Source: Plazaster borealis | Taxonomy: Eukaryota; Echinodermata; Asteroidea; Forcipulatida; Labidiasteridae | Length of the DNA stretch: 64,000 nt | NCBI GenBank assembly: GCA_021014325.1 | Contig: CM037458.1 | Coordinates: forward strand, 21,559,063 to 21,623,062 | Reading direction: 5' to 3' | Part shown: positions 10,991 to 23,000 of the stretch, in pieces | Layout: each line of letters begins with the position of its first letter | How positions within the stretch are numbered: the stretch's first letter is position 1 | Position numbers and translations under genes: made by a program | The notes under the pieces: model-generated | Seen by the model: the letters and a program-made list of their open reading frames with translations, nothing else | What the model was told of the DNA's origin: nothing | Database searches by the model: none

Positions 10991-11438
10991 TTCTCCGGGT
11001 TGTTTGACCGGGTCCACGGTCTGACAGACACCTGGGGTTTTTATCTCCTACTTTACACAAATTTAATCAGTCGGCAATTAATCCTTTCTCCAACCCCCTC
11101 GTATCTGTTTGCAGATTCGGCGGAAGAGCCTACACAATTAAACGCCCGCAAATCAATTAGAACTGCCCTCCACAACCCTATACTTCCCATACTTTCTTAA
11201 AATGCTCAGATTTAATGAAAAGAAATCCAGCTAAACCCGAGAGCACGTAAGCAAATATGAAGTATGTTCAGTTATTACACTTTCGAAAAAAAAAAAAAAA
11301 ATTAAACAAACTCGAGGGGCCAATTTAACAGGTAAACGATTGGTATGCATTTCATCCACTTCATTCACATATCATAATGTAACAATTTTGTCACCCCCTC
11401 CCCCGCCACGCCCCCATGGATTCTTTTAATGAAACTTT

Positions 11439-11590
11439 GGGCCTTTTCCAAACCTCGGCTATGGACTCCGGCTCCGGCTTGGGCTCCGTCGTTAATTTTG
11501 GAACAGTGTATATTTTGCACGGTGTTTCCAACATCAAACGAAGCCCGGAGCCGGAGACGGAGCCTATACACTGTCGTTTGGAAAATACCC
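11439..11590. repeat. Possible short palindromic MITE
   Basis: Ends GGGCCTTTTCCAAAC (11439-11453) and GTTTGGAAAATACCC (11576-11590) are inverted. Inside, GGCTCCGTC faces GACGGAGCC and GGAACAGTGTATA faces TATACACTGT. A single copy in this window, so the call rests on symmetry. Confidence 0.45.
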
Positions 11591-11849
11591 TTTAACTGCA
11601 AGTTAAAAAAGAAAGACAAAAAAAGACTGGTCCTTAATTTAAACAACACTATGCCAACATTATCAAATACAGGGTCTCCGACAGGGATGGCTTCGGCCAA
11701 GACACCGATATAGGATTTTTCGAAATGAAAAAACCCCAAAAACTTATTTGATTAAAATTTGTCACAACTTGATAGTTTTGCCTTTTCGTGAAAAACTGAA
11801 GACGATAGAAATGAATGTATATTCAACTCAAATACTACACAAGTTAATG

Positions 11850-12008
11850 ACCATAAAAACTGACTTGGTAAACAGCACTGGAGAGCTGTTGATATTATAA
11901 AACATTGTTAGAAACGACCCCCTTTGAAGTAATGTAGTTTTAGAGAAAGAGGTAATTTTTTCAGGATACTGGCCTTTGACAATTACCAAAAGTATACCCT
12001 GCCTTTAA
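11850..12008 (+). repeat. Family A MITE, internally deleted
   Basis: Contains CATAAAAACTGACTTGG, GAGAGCTGTTGATATTATAA and AGAAAGAGGTAATTTTT, then jumps to ACTGGCCTTTGACAATTACC and ends TGCCTTTAA. The left terminus and the middle are missing. Confidence 0.8.
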
Positions 12009-12254
12009 AATAATCCGACGAAGATGATCAGCATAAAAGCCCAATTGATAATACGCCGACCATCTGGGTTTTGATTTGTACTCAAATCAATGTTAAACCA
12101 TCACCCCAGGGGACAGAAGGAGTCAAAATAAATGCGTTTCCACTTGATGAAATGGGACTTGCAATTATCATTGTTTTTGACACACATTTGCATTGTTGCG
12201 TCCCTTTTAAGATTTCTCGGTAGCAATAGGCCTATGTACAATTGTAATGATCTG

Positions 12255-12651
12255 TTAAAGGCATCGTACACGTTTGGTAATGACTCTACAACATTTATGG
12301 CAATAAACACTTACTTGGTAAGAAGTACAGCAGCTTTGGATAGTATAATACATTTTGAGAGACTTTTTACTTCGAAGGACTGCGGTTATGGAAAAATATA
12401 TCACTTTTTATCCCCAAAATATTTTGAATATTGAGAAGCGTTACGGTAACGCTTCTCAGAGTGGGTATTCCAATGCAGATTATTCTTCCTGCGTGGACAT
12501 AACCGCTCCAGATTTTCGGCAATTATCTCAAAAACGCTACCACCTTTTGAAATGAAATTTACACAGGTTAGTTTTATGGTATATATCTACAACTATTATG
12601 GATTGAAACAAACAATAGGCTCCATTTACCAAACGTGTACGATGCCTTTAA
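12255..12651 (+). repeat. Family B MITE (TTAA-type), full copy
   Basis: Flanked by TTAA. Ends match family A (TTAAAGGCATCGTACACG ... TACGATGCCTTTAA) but the interior differs: CTTTGGATAGTATAATACAT, a central hairpin TGAGAAGCGTTA/TAACGCTTCTCA (12432-12458), CGTGGACATAACCGCTCCAG, and CTCAAAAACGCTACCACC. Confidence 0.9.
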
Positions 12652-13390
12652 ACAAAAACGTTAGTTGTATAAATATAGGTTTTAAACGTCGCGTTATTCT
12701 AGCTCGCACGAAATAGAAAGCTCCACAAAATAGTCATTCAATTTCACTTAATGTGTGAGCAATTTGTCACGCGATTAAAAAAAAGAAGAAGATAACCATT
12801 CCATTTTACCGGTTACGCGAACAGCAAGTCAAATTCGCAGCAGCTTCTCGCAGAATAATGTCCAGTTGCAGTCACGCTAGTAAATTGAATCCCGATTTCG
12901 CAAGGCTACAAAGAACGCCTTAAAAGTTTAATTGAATAGATTGCTGTATAAATTCGAATGCGTCAAAAGTGAAAATTTATGACGGTTTCAAGTGAAGAGG
13001 CAAAATCGCTTGAAAACGAAGGCATAAAAAAGTGAAAAAGGCTGTTTTTTTTGGCGAAACTGACAGAGAAAACCTAACAACGCAATAGCCTAAAAATGTA
13101 AAATTAAGTCAATAATCCGAAATTAAATAACTTTTCTAAATAGAAAATTCAAGCCGATGAGATAAATTCACTCTTAGACAGATGATTTGTACCTCCTCTC
13201 TTTTCAAAGAAAAATTGCAAAACTTGATTTGGACGATCTGTTTTGACACTTCCCAGAATATCTCTCTTTAAGTGTGTCAGATGTATCAATTGTCGAGGAC
13301 ACATGCATGTAAATGAATTCACGGAATATGGTCCTTTCATCGTCGATGATATAAGTTCATTTTGGTCACGAAAACAGCAGAACTAAAATG
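12652..13390. other. No gene recognised
   Basis: AT-rich unique sequence, short open frames only. Confidence 0.6.
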
Positions 13391-13625
13391 AAAAAATTGT
13401 TGGGAAGGTAGTGCATTCTGCTCTACCAGCCAGGCTCCTAGTGGATGATACCCATGCCTACATCCTTACGGACTGTGAAGGGGGGTAACACTGTTTCAGC
13501 CCCATGAGTATAGTGACAACATGCCCCTGGTGACAGTTAATTTGGTTCGATAGCCAAGTCAGTTAAGTGTATAGCCCTCACCTTGAAGTGGCCGTCCGGC
13601 TTTGTGATGTAAGCCGATCTCACAT
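13391..13625 (+). repeat. SINE, 5'-truncated copy
   Basis: Matches 38520-38720: TTGGGAAGGTAGTGCATT, GCTCTACCAGCCAGGCTCC, GATACCCATGCCTACATC, TTTCAGCCCCATGAGTA, and AGCCCTCACCTTGAAG. The tRNA-like 5' head present at 38405 is missing here, the usual result of incomplete reverse transcription. Confidence 0.8.
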
Positions 13626-15420
13626 TCAAAAAATATTTTTAAAAAGAGATAGAAAATACCCATCTTAAATCAGCTTCTTATTTCTCTAAGTTGAATTGAA
13701 CATTTGAACTTGAACATAATCCCTGACAAAACAATAGGGCCTACACCATTATTTTGAATTATCTCGAAAACATGGCCACCTAATTTGATGAAATTTCAAC
13801 TATTGGTTGTACGGTGTGTATTCTGAAATTGGAAAAATATGGGAAAATGTACTCCTCCAAAGATCCAATACCTTTAATTGTACAAAAATGCGCAAAAAAC
13901 CTTAGAAATAGTTGTCATTGTCGAATTTCGTGCGTGATTTGTTCTGCTAAGTCTGGAACGACAACTGCTGTTAAACTTTTACAAGTTTCGTCCAAGACAC
14001 AACTCAAAACCAAAATTGCATTCGAAACAAAGGGCTATTTTCTTATGACCAAAAGAAAAATAGCAAAGAGATCGCAAAAACAAAATCAAGCTTGCAGCAA
14101 CATTGCATTACCATGTTATAGATCTACTGTATAAGTCGCCATTTTGAAAGGCATTTGAACTATAGGTCCAATCACTTTATGCTTGCACAAAGGACAGTGG
14201 AATCACATTGACGTTTGACTCTATATCAAGATTTTCTTTTGATACAAAAAACCCCAATCTCAATGGAAGATTGATACCATTATCAACTCACCCCGATAAA
14301 TATTTTCATCACAATTTTGAACAATTCATATTTTCCCCAAAACCATTATCTTTTTAATAAAAAATTGTTGCCACAATGTTTCAGAATTCAAAAGCTGTTG
14401 GTGTGAACACAACAGGATAAAAAAAAAACCCGAGGGAAATGCCGGACACCCTGATTGAAAACCGTTCAGTTTCAAAAGAAAAACATCGACTTAAAGCTTT
14501 TGAAAATGCAACCGAAATGGCTGCTGTTTTCTAAGGCAATGTATGCGTAATGTGATGTTGAGTGTAAATGAATGATCACTAACCCGTTCCACCTTCCATT
14601 GAGCTTGCACTCGCTGAGCCTGATTTTTTTTTCTTCGCCCCCATAGCTCCTAGCACCAAATCAATCTTTTAATTGCAGCAAAAGGGATCGCCAAACAGTC
14701 CATTTGACTTCAATAATAATTGAGGCATACTTTGATTAATATTGTAGTCGCGGGGGCCGGGGTTGGTCTTTATTGTACAGCTAAACGTGTAGATAAGCCA
14801 GAGCCCGCGGGGAGATGACAACTTTTATTTGCGTGTCACGGACTGATATGCGGAGCCCCTGGCCGGCGCGTTGCCGTCACAAGCCCACAAGCCCGCAACG
14901 GTGTTGTGCATGGTGCACAGGAACTACAATGTTTCATCTGCATACAGCCCTAACCACATTGTGCAATTATTTATTGAAATATAATATCAAGAGATTCAAT
15001 TTTATCTTTCCGGCCTCTTCCTCTTTGGCGTTTTAATTTCAATTCTATTCCTGCTTGAAAAAAACCGAAAGCTAAAGTGTCGGCTTCTTTTCCATTTTGA
15101 TGAATTAAATACTTGGCGTTATCAGTATATCTATTAGGGATGGGTTTTTTATATAATGTTATTTTTCATCCATCAATTTACATAAAGCAACGTTATAAAG
15201 AACTTCCCTACAAGGCATTCGGGTATACGATAACAAATGTCTCATGTGTTGAAAGTGAGACTAACAGGGGCTGGTCTGGAGTCCTGTTCAGGTACTTCTG
15301 AGTAGCACTGCAAAACCTTTTTTGCGAGTAGGGATTCTGATCAATGTAGTTTGTAACAATTGTGTAAAACTGTGTTTGTACCATTGGCCAACAAGAGTCT
15401 ATGTCTTGAGGGAGAGTTTT
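13626..15420. other. Unique sequence, no gene recognised
   Basis: Contains a 106-codon open frame at 13814-14134 with no family features and a GC-richer block at about 14745-14960 that may be regulatory. No repeats paired elsewhere. Confidence 0.5.
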
Positions 15421-15547
15421 TTCTTTGTTGTTGTTGTTGTTGTTGTTGTTACTGTTGTTGTTGCTGCTGCTCCTGCTGCTGCTAAGCTGTTGTTGCTGCT
15501 GCTGCTCCTGCTGCGCTATGTTGTTGTCGTAGCTGTTGTTGGTTTTG

Positions 15548-15595
<48 letters not shown>

Positions 15596-15825
15596 GTTGC
15601 TGCTACTGTTGTTGTTGTTGTCATTGCTATTTTTGCTGGCTGTTGTTGCTGCTGCTGTTTCTGCTCCTGCCCCTGCTGCTGCTATACTGCTGTAGTTGCT
15701 ATTTGTGTCATTGTCCTTGTTATTGTTGTTCTTGATGTTCTTGCTATTGCTGTTGCTGTTGTTCGCGGTGTTCTTGCTGTCGTTTGTTGTCGTTTGTTGA
15801 GGTGTGGTGTCTGTTGTTGTTGTTT
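15421..15825 (+). repeat. TTG/CTG-rich microsatellite, about 400 bp
   Basis: Long runs of GTT with interspersed GCT/CTG. On the minus strand it reads as Gln/Asn/Ser runs, on the plus strand as Leu/Val/Cys runs. With no flanking coding signal this is a microsatellite, not an exon. Confidence 0.9.
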
Positions 15826-16636
15826 AACACTTATGGCTTCATACATAGTCTACCGGTCACCTAAATGACCTAAAGGCAGATGAGAAATTTTCGTGAGATT
15901 TCAACTACATAAAACAGCCGTACAAATGAGTCATCTTTTTTTATTTCACGGATGGGCAAATCACGAACTATCGAATGGTGCATTATCAGCAGCAGCAGAC
16001 GGAGAGAAAAAGAGGGGAAGGAGAAGGGGGAAGAAAAAGAAAAAAACCCTCTAGTGACGTGTCATAATTGGAGTTGTTTAGAAGGCAGTTTTATCATTGT
16101 GATGACAATAATTGCAGGTTTTGTGTCAACACGGACCACTATGCAAAGGCAGGCGGCGTAACAGATTTGACTTGTACTAGTGGGACGGCTGACTGCAAAC
16201 CTCCAATACATGTATACGTGATGGTCGACCCAACCATGCAGATATTCATTTTAATTTAAGTTGATTGAATGGTTATTAAAGAAAGGGCCAGGTGCATTGC
16301 AATTTCACATTTTTTTTTTAAAAGTTGACGGTAATTGATGAATTATTATAGAGGGAGGGTCTGAAGCTAACCCCCTTACCCCCCCCCCCCTGGAATTGTA
16401 ACACCAGGAATTCATGAGCTTTTTTCCCTATCAAATGATTACCATAACCGCTGCATTTACTCATGCCCTCAGCGAAGTAAGGACATGATCGGATACTTCT
16501 GTAGTGCTTAGTGATTTCTCAGCTGCTTAGGGCAGAATGCATTATGTGCTCAGCAGTGAAAAAAAAATCACAAGATACAATTTCATTGCCTCGTGTACCC
16601 CGAAGCTCCGAGGAATGCACCGCTATTCCGATATTA
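15826..16636. other. No gene; purine tract
   Basis: Contains a homopurine run at 16001-16046 and a C run near 16380-16390. No coding signal. Confidence 0.6.
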
Positions 16637-16868
16637 CACTCTGAATATTCCCGGGGTTGAATTGACCCGAATTCTGGGTCTCATGGGGGCCTGACCCACT
16701 CCCGGGTCAGGCTGATCCGGAAAGTGGTCAAAAAACTCGGATTCTGCGTAATTTTGACCCATTTCTGGGTCATTTTGAAACAGATTCCGGGTCACACTGT
16801 TCCAGGAATGGGTCAGGCCCCACGGGACTCGGATTAGGGTCAATTCTGACCCTGTAGTGTTTAGAGTG
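16637..16868. repeat. Palindromic MITE-like element with CACTCT termini
   Basis: Left end CACTCTGAATATTCCCGG, right end complementary to CACTCTAAACACTACAGG. The interior is built from TGACCC/GGGTCA motifs in inverted symmetry (GCCTGACCCACT versus ATGGGTCAGGC). Confidence 0.6.
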
Positions 16869-17043
16869 AGTGAATGAATTCTGCGTAGTGCTCGTATAAA
16901 GTTGTGCCCTTTTTAAACCAACGCGATAGATAAAACCCTTTCATTTGTCGTCCAGGTCCATTTGTCTAATTTCAGCTTTGTCTGTGGTGATGATGCCGGG
17001 AAATTGGGGCGAAAAGCCGTTTGACCACTGGAAACGAGGTTGC

Positions 17044-17268
17044 CTATTGACCCCTAGCCCGAACATCTGATGTCACACTTCCAGGCTCGTGAATAACGCC
17101 AGATAGCGGCCTTGAGCAACTGGCAGGATCCTGGTAGTTGCTACCATTACATTGTGTATAAACAACATTACATGCAAACCTGCACACCACCTTGTCCAAT
17201 GAAATCATTGGACATGTAAAACCAGTCCCTGTCTTTCGGATAAAGACAGGGGACCAGTCTAATTGACC
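17044..17268 (-). repeat. Repeat F, copy 1
   Basis: Reverse complement of parts of 27149-27455: CTAGCCCGAACATCTGATGTC, GTGAATAACGCC, TCCAATGAAATCATTGGA, and a stem CTGTCTTT/AAAGACAG. Confidence 0.65.
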
Positions 17269-17285
17269 CCTTGCACGACACGGGA

Positions 17286-17403
17286 CGCACCTTCTGCGCA
17301 ATGCGCGTCTACCATTTCCACCATTTTGGGAGTCAATTCCTTTGTGTACATTTTGACTTCTAAAATGGCGGACATGATAGGGGCGTGTAAAGTGAAATGG
17401 GTC
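17286..17403. repeat. Repeat N, copy 2
   Basis: Same blocks as 2205-2338 (CAATTCCTTTGTGTACATTT, AAAATGGCGGACA, GTGAAATGGGTC). It abuts repeat F and may be part of a larger composite. Confidence 0.65.
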
Positions 17404-17550
17404 TAAACAAAGAGGGTAATTATACAATTTATTAAAATCTCTATGGTAAATAAACCAAGGGATTCCCAGAGCACTGTTAAAAGATGAATGTGTAAAGACA
17501 AGGGTGAAGAAATGCCCAGTTCAAGAGGAAAACTCGTAACCGGGGCGAAA

Positions 17551-17616
17551 CCCAGCCTCGTTACAATGGGCAGCGCGCCCTATCGATACCTCTCGTCACT
17601 GGGAACGAGGTTGGGG
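17551..17616. repeat. Repeat E, internally deleted copy
   Basis: CAGCCTCGTTACAATGGG, CAGCGCGCCCTATCGATACC, then directly ACTGGGAACGAGGTTGGG. The copy at 28671-28789 has about 53 bp more between the halves. Ends CCAGCCTCGTT and AACGAGGTTGGG are inverted. Confidence 0.8.
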
Positions 17617-17627
17617 AAAACCCCACT

Positions 17628-17828
17628 TGAACAGACTAAAAACCCAATCCACATGCAAGGTTCCGATCCAAGGTAGATTTGAATCGGGGTCTAGCCTTTT
17701 GTCAAGACCTTCGTGGCTTGAACAGCTTCGTAGCCGCGAAGCGACTGGAATCGGAGACCACGTGAACAGACTAAAAACCCAATCCACATGCAAGGTTCCG
17801 ATCCAAGGCAGATTTGAATCGGGGTCTA
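17628..17828 (+). repeat. 66 bp direct repeat, two copies 135 bp apart
   Basis: TGAACAGACTAAAAACCC ... GAATCGGGGTCTA occurs at 17628-17693 and 17763-17828 with a single T/C difference. It produces part of a 208-codon open frame that is repeat-derived throughout. Confidence 0.9.
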
Positions 17829-17955
17829 CAGCCGTGAAAGGCAGGGCGAGATACCACCATGGCAAGGGAATGAAATGTAGATCCAAATACGAGTTACGGC
17901 TTTGTATGGTGAAAAGTGGGAAGAGACAAACAGATTTGAAACAGTACACCGGTAC

Positions 17956-18137
17956 TGGGCCCAACGTCATAGAGCTGCTTAAGCACAACCAAATTATGCT
18001 TACCAGAATAGAAGGTTACCAGCCAAAATACCATGTCACATGTACAATCTGTGACTGGTATCCTGGTTATTTTTGCTCAGCAGAAAATTGTCAAGCAATA
18101 TTTTCTGTTTATAAGCAGCAATATGAAATTGGGCCCA
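17956..18137. repeat. Family P palindromic MITE, copy 1
   Basis: GGGCCCAACGTCATAGAGCTG at left, ATATGAAATTGGGCCC at right. The interior has CAGCCAAAATACCATGTCAC and TAAGCAATATTTTCTG. Matches copies at 27620 and 35779. Confidence 0.8.
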
Positions 18138-19636
18138 TTTCTCCCGTCACTTTGCACAATCTTAATAACACTACTCGCAAGATGCAAGCGAACATTAGCC
18201 ATGACTTGAATTTAGATTTCAGGCTGTGCTGCAGCTTAACAATTTCTTTGTGAACAGTAATTTGTGTGCACTTTTTAATTTTGTATTTTATATTTTTTGT
18301 GTCAAACAATCGCAAAAAGAAGAGGCCAGACTTGATCTTTGTTTCACAAACACTAATTGATTCGTGAAGAAACAGTAATTTCAAACAAAAAACGCGGGTC
18401 GTTACTTTAAACTTCTACGGTGATATGTCTATAGGACCCTATACATTCCAGCTCGTGTCTGCACCAACGTGGAATTCTACACCTGGTACTAACTGGCACA
18501 AATAGCTAATAAGTGGACCCCCCACTTAAGGGAAATCTCAGACGAATAATCAGTTCCACCATGTATATTCTCTTTAATAACCCGTTCCCCACCGAAACTT
18601 ATTTAGAAGATAATTTACAAATCATTGTGACATTGGTTGTAAACATGGCGGTTTAGATAGCGCGTATTCTATAACGATCACCAGGGACTGCCGTGTTATG
18701 GTCTCGCCGGCGATGAGTGCTTTCCCCACCCCCCTCTCTCTTCTAACCATCGAGAGCTTGAAGATATTGATAAAATTTATCGCTCGTCAAGATGCATAAA
18801 GACGGCCATTTATACTTCCTTTTTTCGATATGTTACACGCAGATTACCTCGTAATTTTGTGGGGTAAATTGAATCTGTCAGTGAAGTGAAATGTTTCGGT
18901 TTGCTGAGGGAGGGGGGGTGGTGCTGGAGTTGTTTTGGATGGGTAGATGTGAGATGATTGTTAATGGATTGCCGGGGAGAAACCTGCATGCTCCTGATGG
19001 CTCGGCAACAAAGTATCAACATATCATGAATTGATATTCCCGGGAATTAGTAACTTAATGGCTGTTTAATCCCCGGGGTATGAACCACACGCAGAGACCC
19101 TTTTGCGACGGTGGCTCACTTCGGGACGGACTCCTAATTTATGTAATTTATAGAAAAAAAGTTTCATTGGAGCTGAAAGAGAAAACAAGTACATTGAAAG
19201 CAACATACTCAGAAAACTTAGAATTTGTTTATTTTTGTGAATTTTTGTTCCTCTTTCACCAACTCCTTAAAAGCTCAAAACACATTCGAAATTCCTTTTA
19301 CAAACATTTACCCCCCCAAAAAACCCCAAAACAACAACAACAAACAAACAAACAACAACAACACTGAAATAACTTTCCAATTGTTGGTCGTAAAAGGTGA
19401 TCCAAACTCTCCTGCTAATTCAGTTTGTAAAATAAAGAATTGCCTCATGCAAAACATTCAACTTGATAAAGCCTAAAATATGATCAAGAATGATGATTGT
19501 GCAACAATGCCCAATAAACTTTCTTGTCAACCGTCTAGTTGGAAAAAAAACACCTTTAAAATCTATAAAGGATAACACGAATTGACATTTTTAATGCTTA
19601 CATTTTAGTTTAAAAACTGTTATACTCAGACTGCCT
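18138..19636. other. No gene recognised
   Basis: Unique sequence with A-rich and CAA-rich tracts near 19310-19365. Open frames are short. Confidence 0.55.
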
Positions 19637-20010
19637 TTAAAGGTATCGTACACGTTTGGTAATGACTCAAAACAAATATTAGCATAAAAACTTACTTGGT
19701 AACAAGCAACGGAGAGCTGTTGATAGTATAAAACATTGTAGGAAACGACTCCCTCTGAAGTAACGTAGTTTTTGAGAAGGAGGTAATTTCTCACTAAAAT
19801 AATAAAAAGTTCTTGCAAGAAGTTTTTATTCCTATCTGAAAGCACAAAAATTTGTACAACAAGGGTGTTTTTTCTTTCATCATTTTCTTGCAACTTCGAT
19901 GACCAATTGAGCCCAAATTTTCACAGGCTTGTTATTTTATGCATGTGTTGGGATACACCAAGTGAGAACACTGGTCTTTGACAATTTCCAAACGTGTTCA
20001 GTGCCTTTAA
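19637..20010 (+). repeat. Family A MITE, full copy
   Basis: TTAA at 19637-19640 and 20007-20010. Starts TTAAAGGTATCGTACACG, ends CGTGTTCAGTGCCTTTAA, with an intact AAGTTCTTGCAAGAAG centre. Confidence 0.92.
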
Positions 20011-23000
20011 AACTTTGGAATATTCAGTCAGTGCAGAAGAAAGAGCTGAGCCACTTAAAACTTCCAGACCATTTTGAGATTTTAAAACCTGCTACAGCTC
20101 CTTCATCCCACCGCTGCTACCAGTCTGTTTTATTGATAGGCTTTCACAAAATGTTCGACTATATACCTCTCTTCTGAGCATGGATTCTAAACATTTTCCT
20201 TTTTTACATTAACCCGTTTGGCAATCTGTATTCATCTATTTAAAGTGACAGATTAATTTAAAAGATAACAGGCTAAGCTCAAAAACGTCCCCCACTAATC
20301 ACTATTTTTTGACAACTTAATGCAAAGAGAAATACGACATTGATGCATGGATTCATTATTTGACATAACAAAAAAACATAGCTGCCCAAAAAGCATATAA
20401 CAATCCATAACCACTGTATACCCATTGGCATAGATGGCCCCTATATGCAAACTTCCATCATCTGTTTTGTTGCCTGTACACACGACCTATGCCAAGGCAA
20501 TTACAGTTACTGCAGATTAGATGTTTCAACTGCAACAATGTTTCCTTTCAGCGTTCCCTGTGAAAGTCGAACTCTTTTAGGTGTATAAACCCCCACTTTC
20601 CAGCGTTTTTGAACCTATTTTGAATAGCTGGGGCTAGAGGTGACTAAATCTATTAGGAAAACAGCCCGAGGTGAACCTCGTGATTAGAGAATCTACAGAT
20701 CTTTTGATAAAACTAATAGGTTACAACTCGTGCTAAATGCTGGAGGAACAACCTTTTTTGTGGGTAAATCTTTAATTTGAATACTAAATCGAGCACTGAT
20801 ATGAAAGAGATGAATGTATGATATTCTAAAGAGATTTTTTTTCTGCAATTTTCACGAGTGTGGTTCAGATGGACATAATGTCTTGTGTTATAGGATAAAA
20901 TTCGATATCTAAGTAGTAATATTTTGTTAATGTTAAGTCTGTTTAATCTGTGTTTTACCCACAGAAGCTCGCATCGAAGCATTACGGTCGATTCCAGAGT
21001 GCAGAACTCATAATAAAAAGTAATGTTTTTCCCGAAATGTCAGTCCTGTTTACATTTGCCAGTAAAATTGATTAAAAAACGATTGCCAAGTGCCCAAAAT
21101 AATGCACCGTATAATCGCCAGACCTTTACGCCTTTGTCATCTTAAATTGTCGAGTTTTAAATGCGATTACGATAACAATTGAAGACACAGTTTAAATTAC
21201 AAAACTATATATGGTCAATTTCAAATCAAATGCCGAGGAAAAGTTCTTACCGCACTAATCTCGCCTTGAGCCGAGCCGTTGACTGCGCAGTGTAATTCGA
21301 TTTGTGGGAAAGTCATTGTGTCCCAAGCATTGTCTGGTTTTCTATACGCGTGCGCACGATTAGACTGCGAAAACCAAAAACGCATTACCGGGACCCAAAA
21401 ATGCAACAATTTTGTCCTGAAATGGAGCTTATTAAGCCACAAGTATGCCCATTGTTTGATGCTGCACCGCTAATACGGACCCAATTTATAGCCCATGCTT
21501 TTGCCTGGCTGTTGATGCTACCAGGAAATACTAGGTCGGCTAATGTTTTATATCGCCATTTGGAGGAGACGGGAAGATCGCTATTATTTTTTTGTCTTGC
21601 TGCAGTTTTATAACTTGTCATATACGTTCGAAGTGAAAAGATAATTATGTCCCTTTATACGACCTGAGTGTAAACCAATCATCGCGTCTTGTTGACAATA
21701 CATGGCATTCAGTTGTGAAGATTTTAATTTTTGATGGCGCCTTCATACCGTCCTGTACTGGATTAAAGAAAAAAGTTTGTATTTATATTAAGTGAAGATT
21801 TGAAAGTAAGATTGGGGCTCAGAGAATGAGATTTATTGACAGTATGAAGTTGGTAATTTGTTCGGATGAATTTTTAAACGCTGTCATCTATTAATCAAAC
21901 TCATTTGAATCTCATATGTTTTCAAATGACGTATGACTCTCGCGCATATCGAAAACGAGAAAACAATTGGAACCAAAACTATATTTGTATGATATTAAAT
22001 ATTCTTAAAATTATATTTATACAAAATTCTTAAATACAAAAATGCTCACAGCAATTTGTTATACATACACTGTATACATTTTAACATAATACAAACAATT
22101 TGTTAAAATTAACATTGAAACAACATTAAAACTTGGGATGAGGATGCTAATTTTTTTTAGAAACCCCATTTGCCAATCACGCCCGAATTGTGCACCATTA
22201 CATAGATGTAATGATAACATGAACGTCAGTTGGGCACAATTCTTAATTGTTCACAAGTAACCGGATACGGAAGTCAAGTATTGGAGTTTTCTTTATTGAT
22301 TTGTTAAATTAATTTTACTTTCATGACTAAATTTTGCTTTCCCAAAAATATGTAATAATTTGTATCGCCATAAACTACGTTATCAAACTAAAGTATTTGA
22401 AGAAACAGAATCGCGCAATTATGGTTCAGGGACCAACTTGGTCCCGGAAGTTCGAATATACTTTGCACTGTCTATTCCCGACAAACTTAACATTGTACCG
22501 TGATTTGAATCGGCATTCTCATTAAAGACGTTGAGTTTTCTAGGTTTTTTTTTTATTATACAAGTGTTTTACACAAAAGAAAGTGTGCTCTTGTAGGTCA
22601 CTCTTATTTGTTGCCATAGATGATGCGGAGTTCATATATAGGAATAGACCATACTGGAAATAAACCGTTACAAATCTGACGTATTAGTTTGGCGCGTATT
22701 ATAATGCAGCATGATGGATGAAGTGCTCCAAACATTGTACACCGTGCATTTACAGACGCAATCTCCATGTTTAGCAAGTCGCCGGCATTCGGTATTTCCT
22801 ATCTAAATATAATCAAGAATAATTTACATTCTGAGAAGGACCTCTGCCCACACAAGGCTACCCTCTCAACCGGGTTTGTCGCTTAAATCAACGGTTTGTT
22901 ATGGGTATTTTGCACGGCGGGTTAAGACCTTTGGATTCGCACTTAAATCACCCATCGGTGTTGTTTATTTCTGCGGGTCTTGAGGAGCACCGTCCCTTTA

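Noticed and set aside
15208..15624. Poly-Gln/Asn open frame on the minus strand
   Set aside because: It is the translation of a TTG/CTG microsatellite; all frames on both strands give homopolymer-like peptides and no coding flanks are seen.
17627..18253. 208-codon open frame on the plus strand
   Set aside because: It runs through a duplicated 66 bp unit and a family P MITE; its protein is a translation of repeats with no family features.
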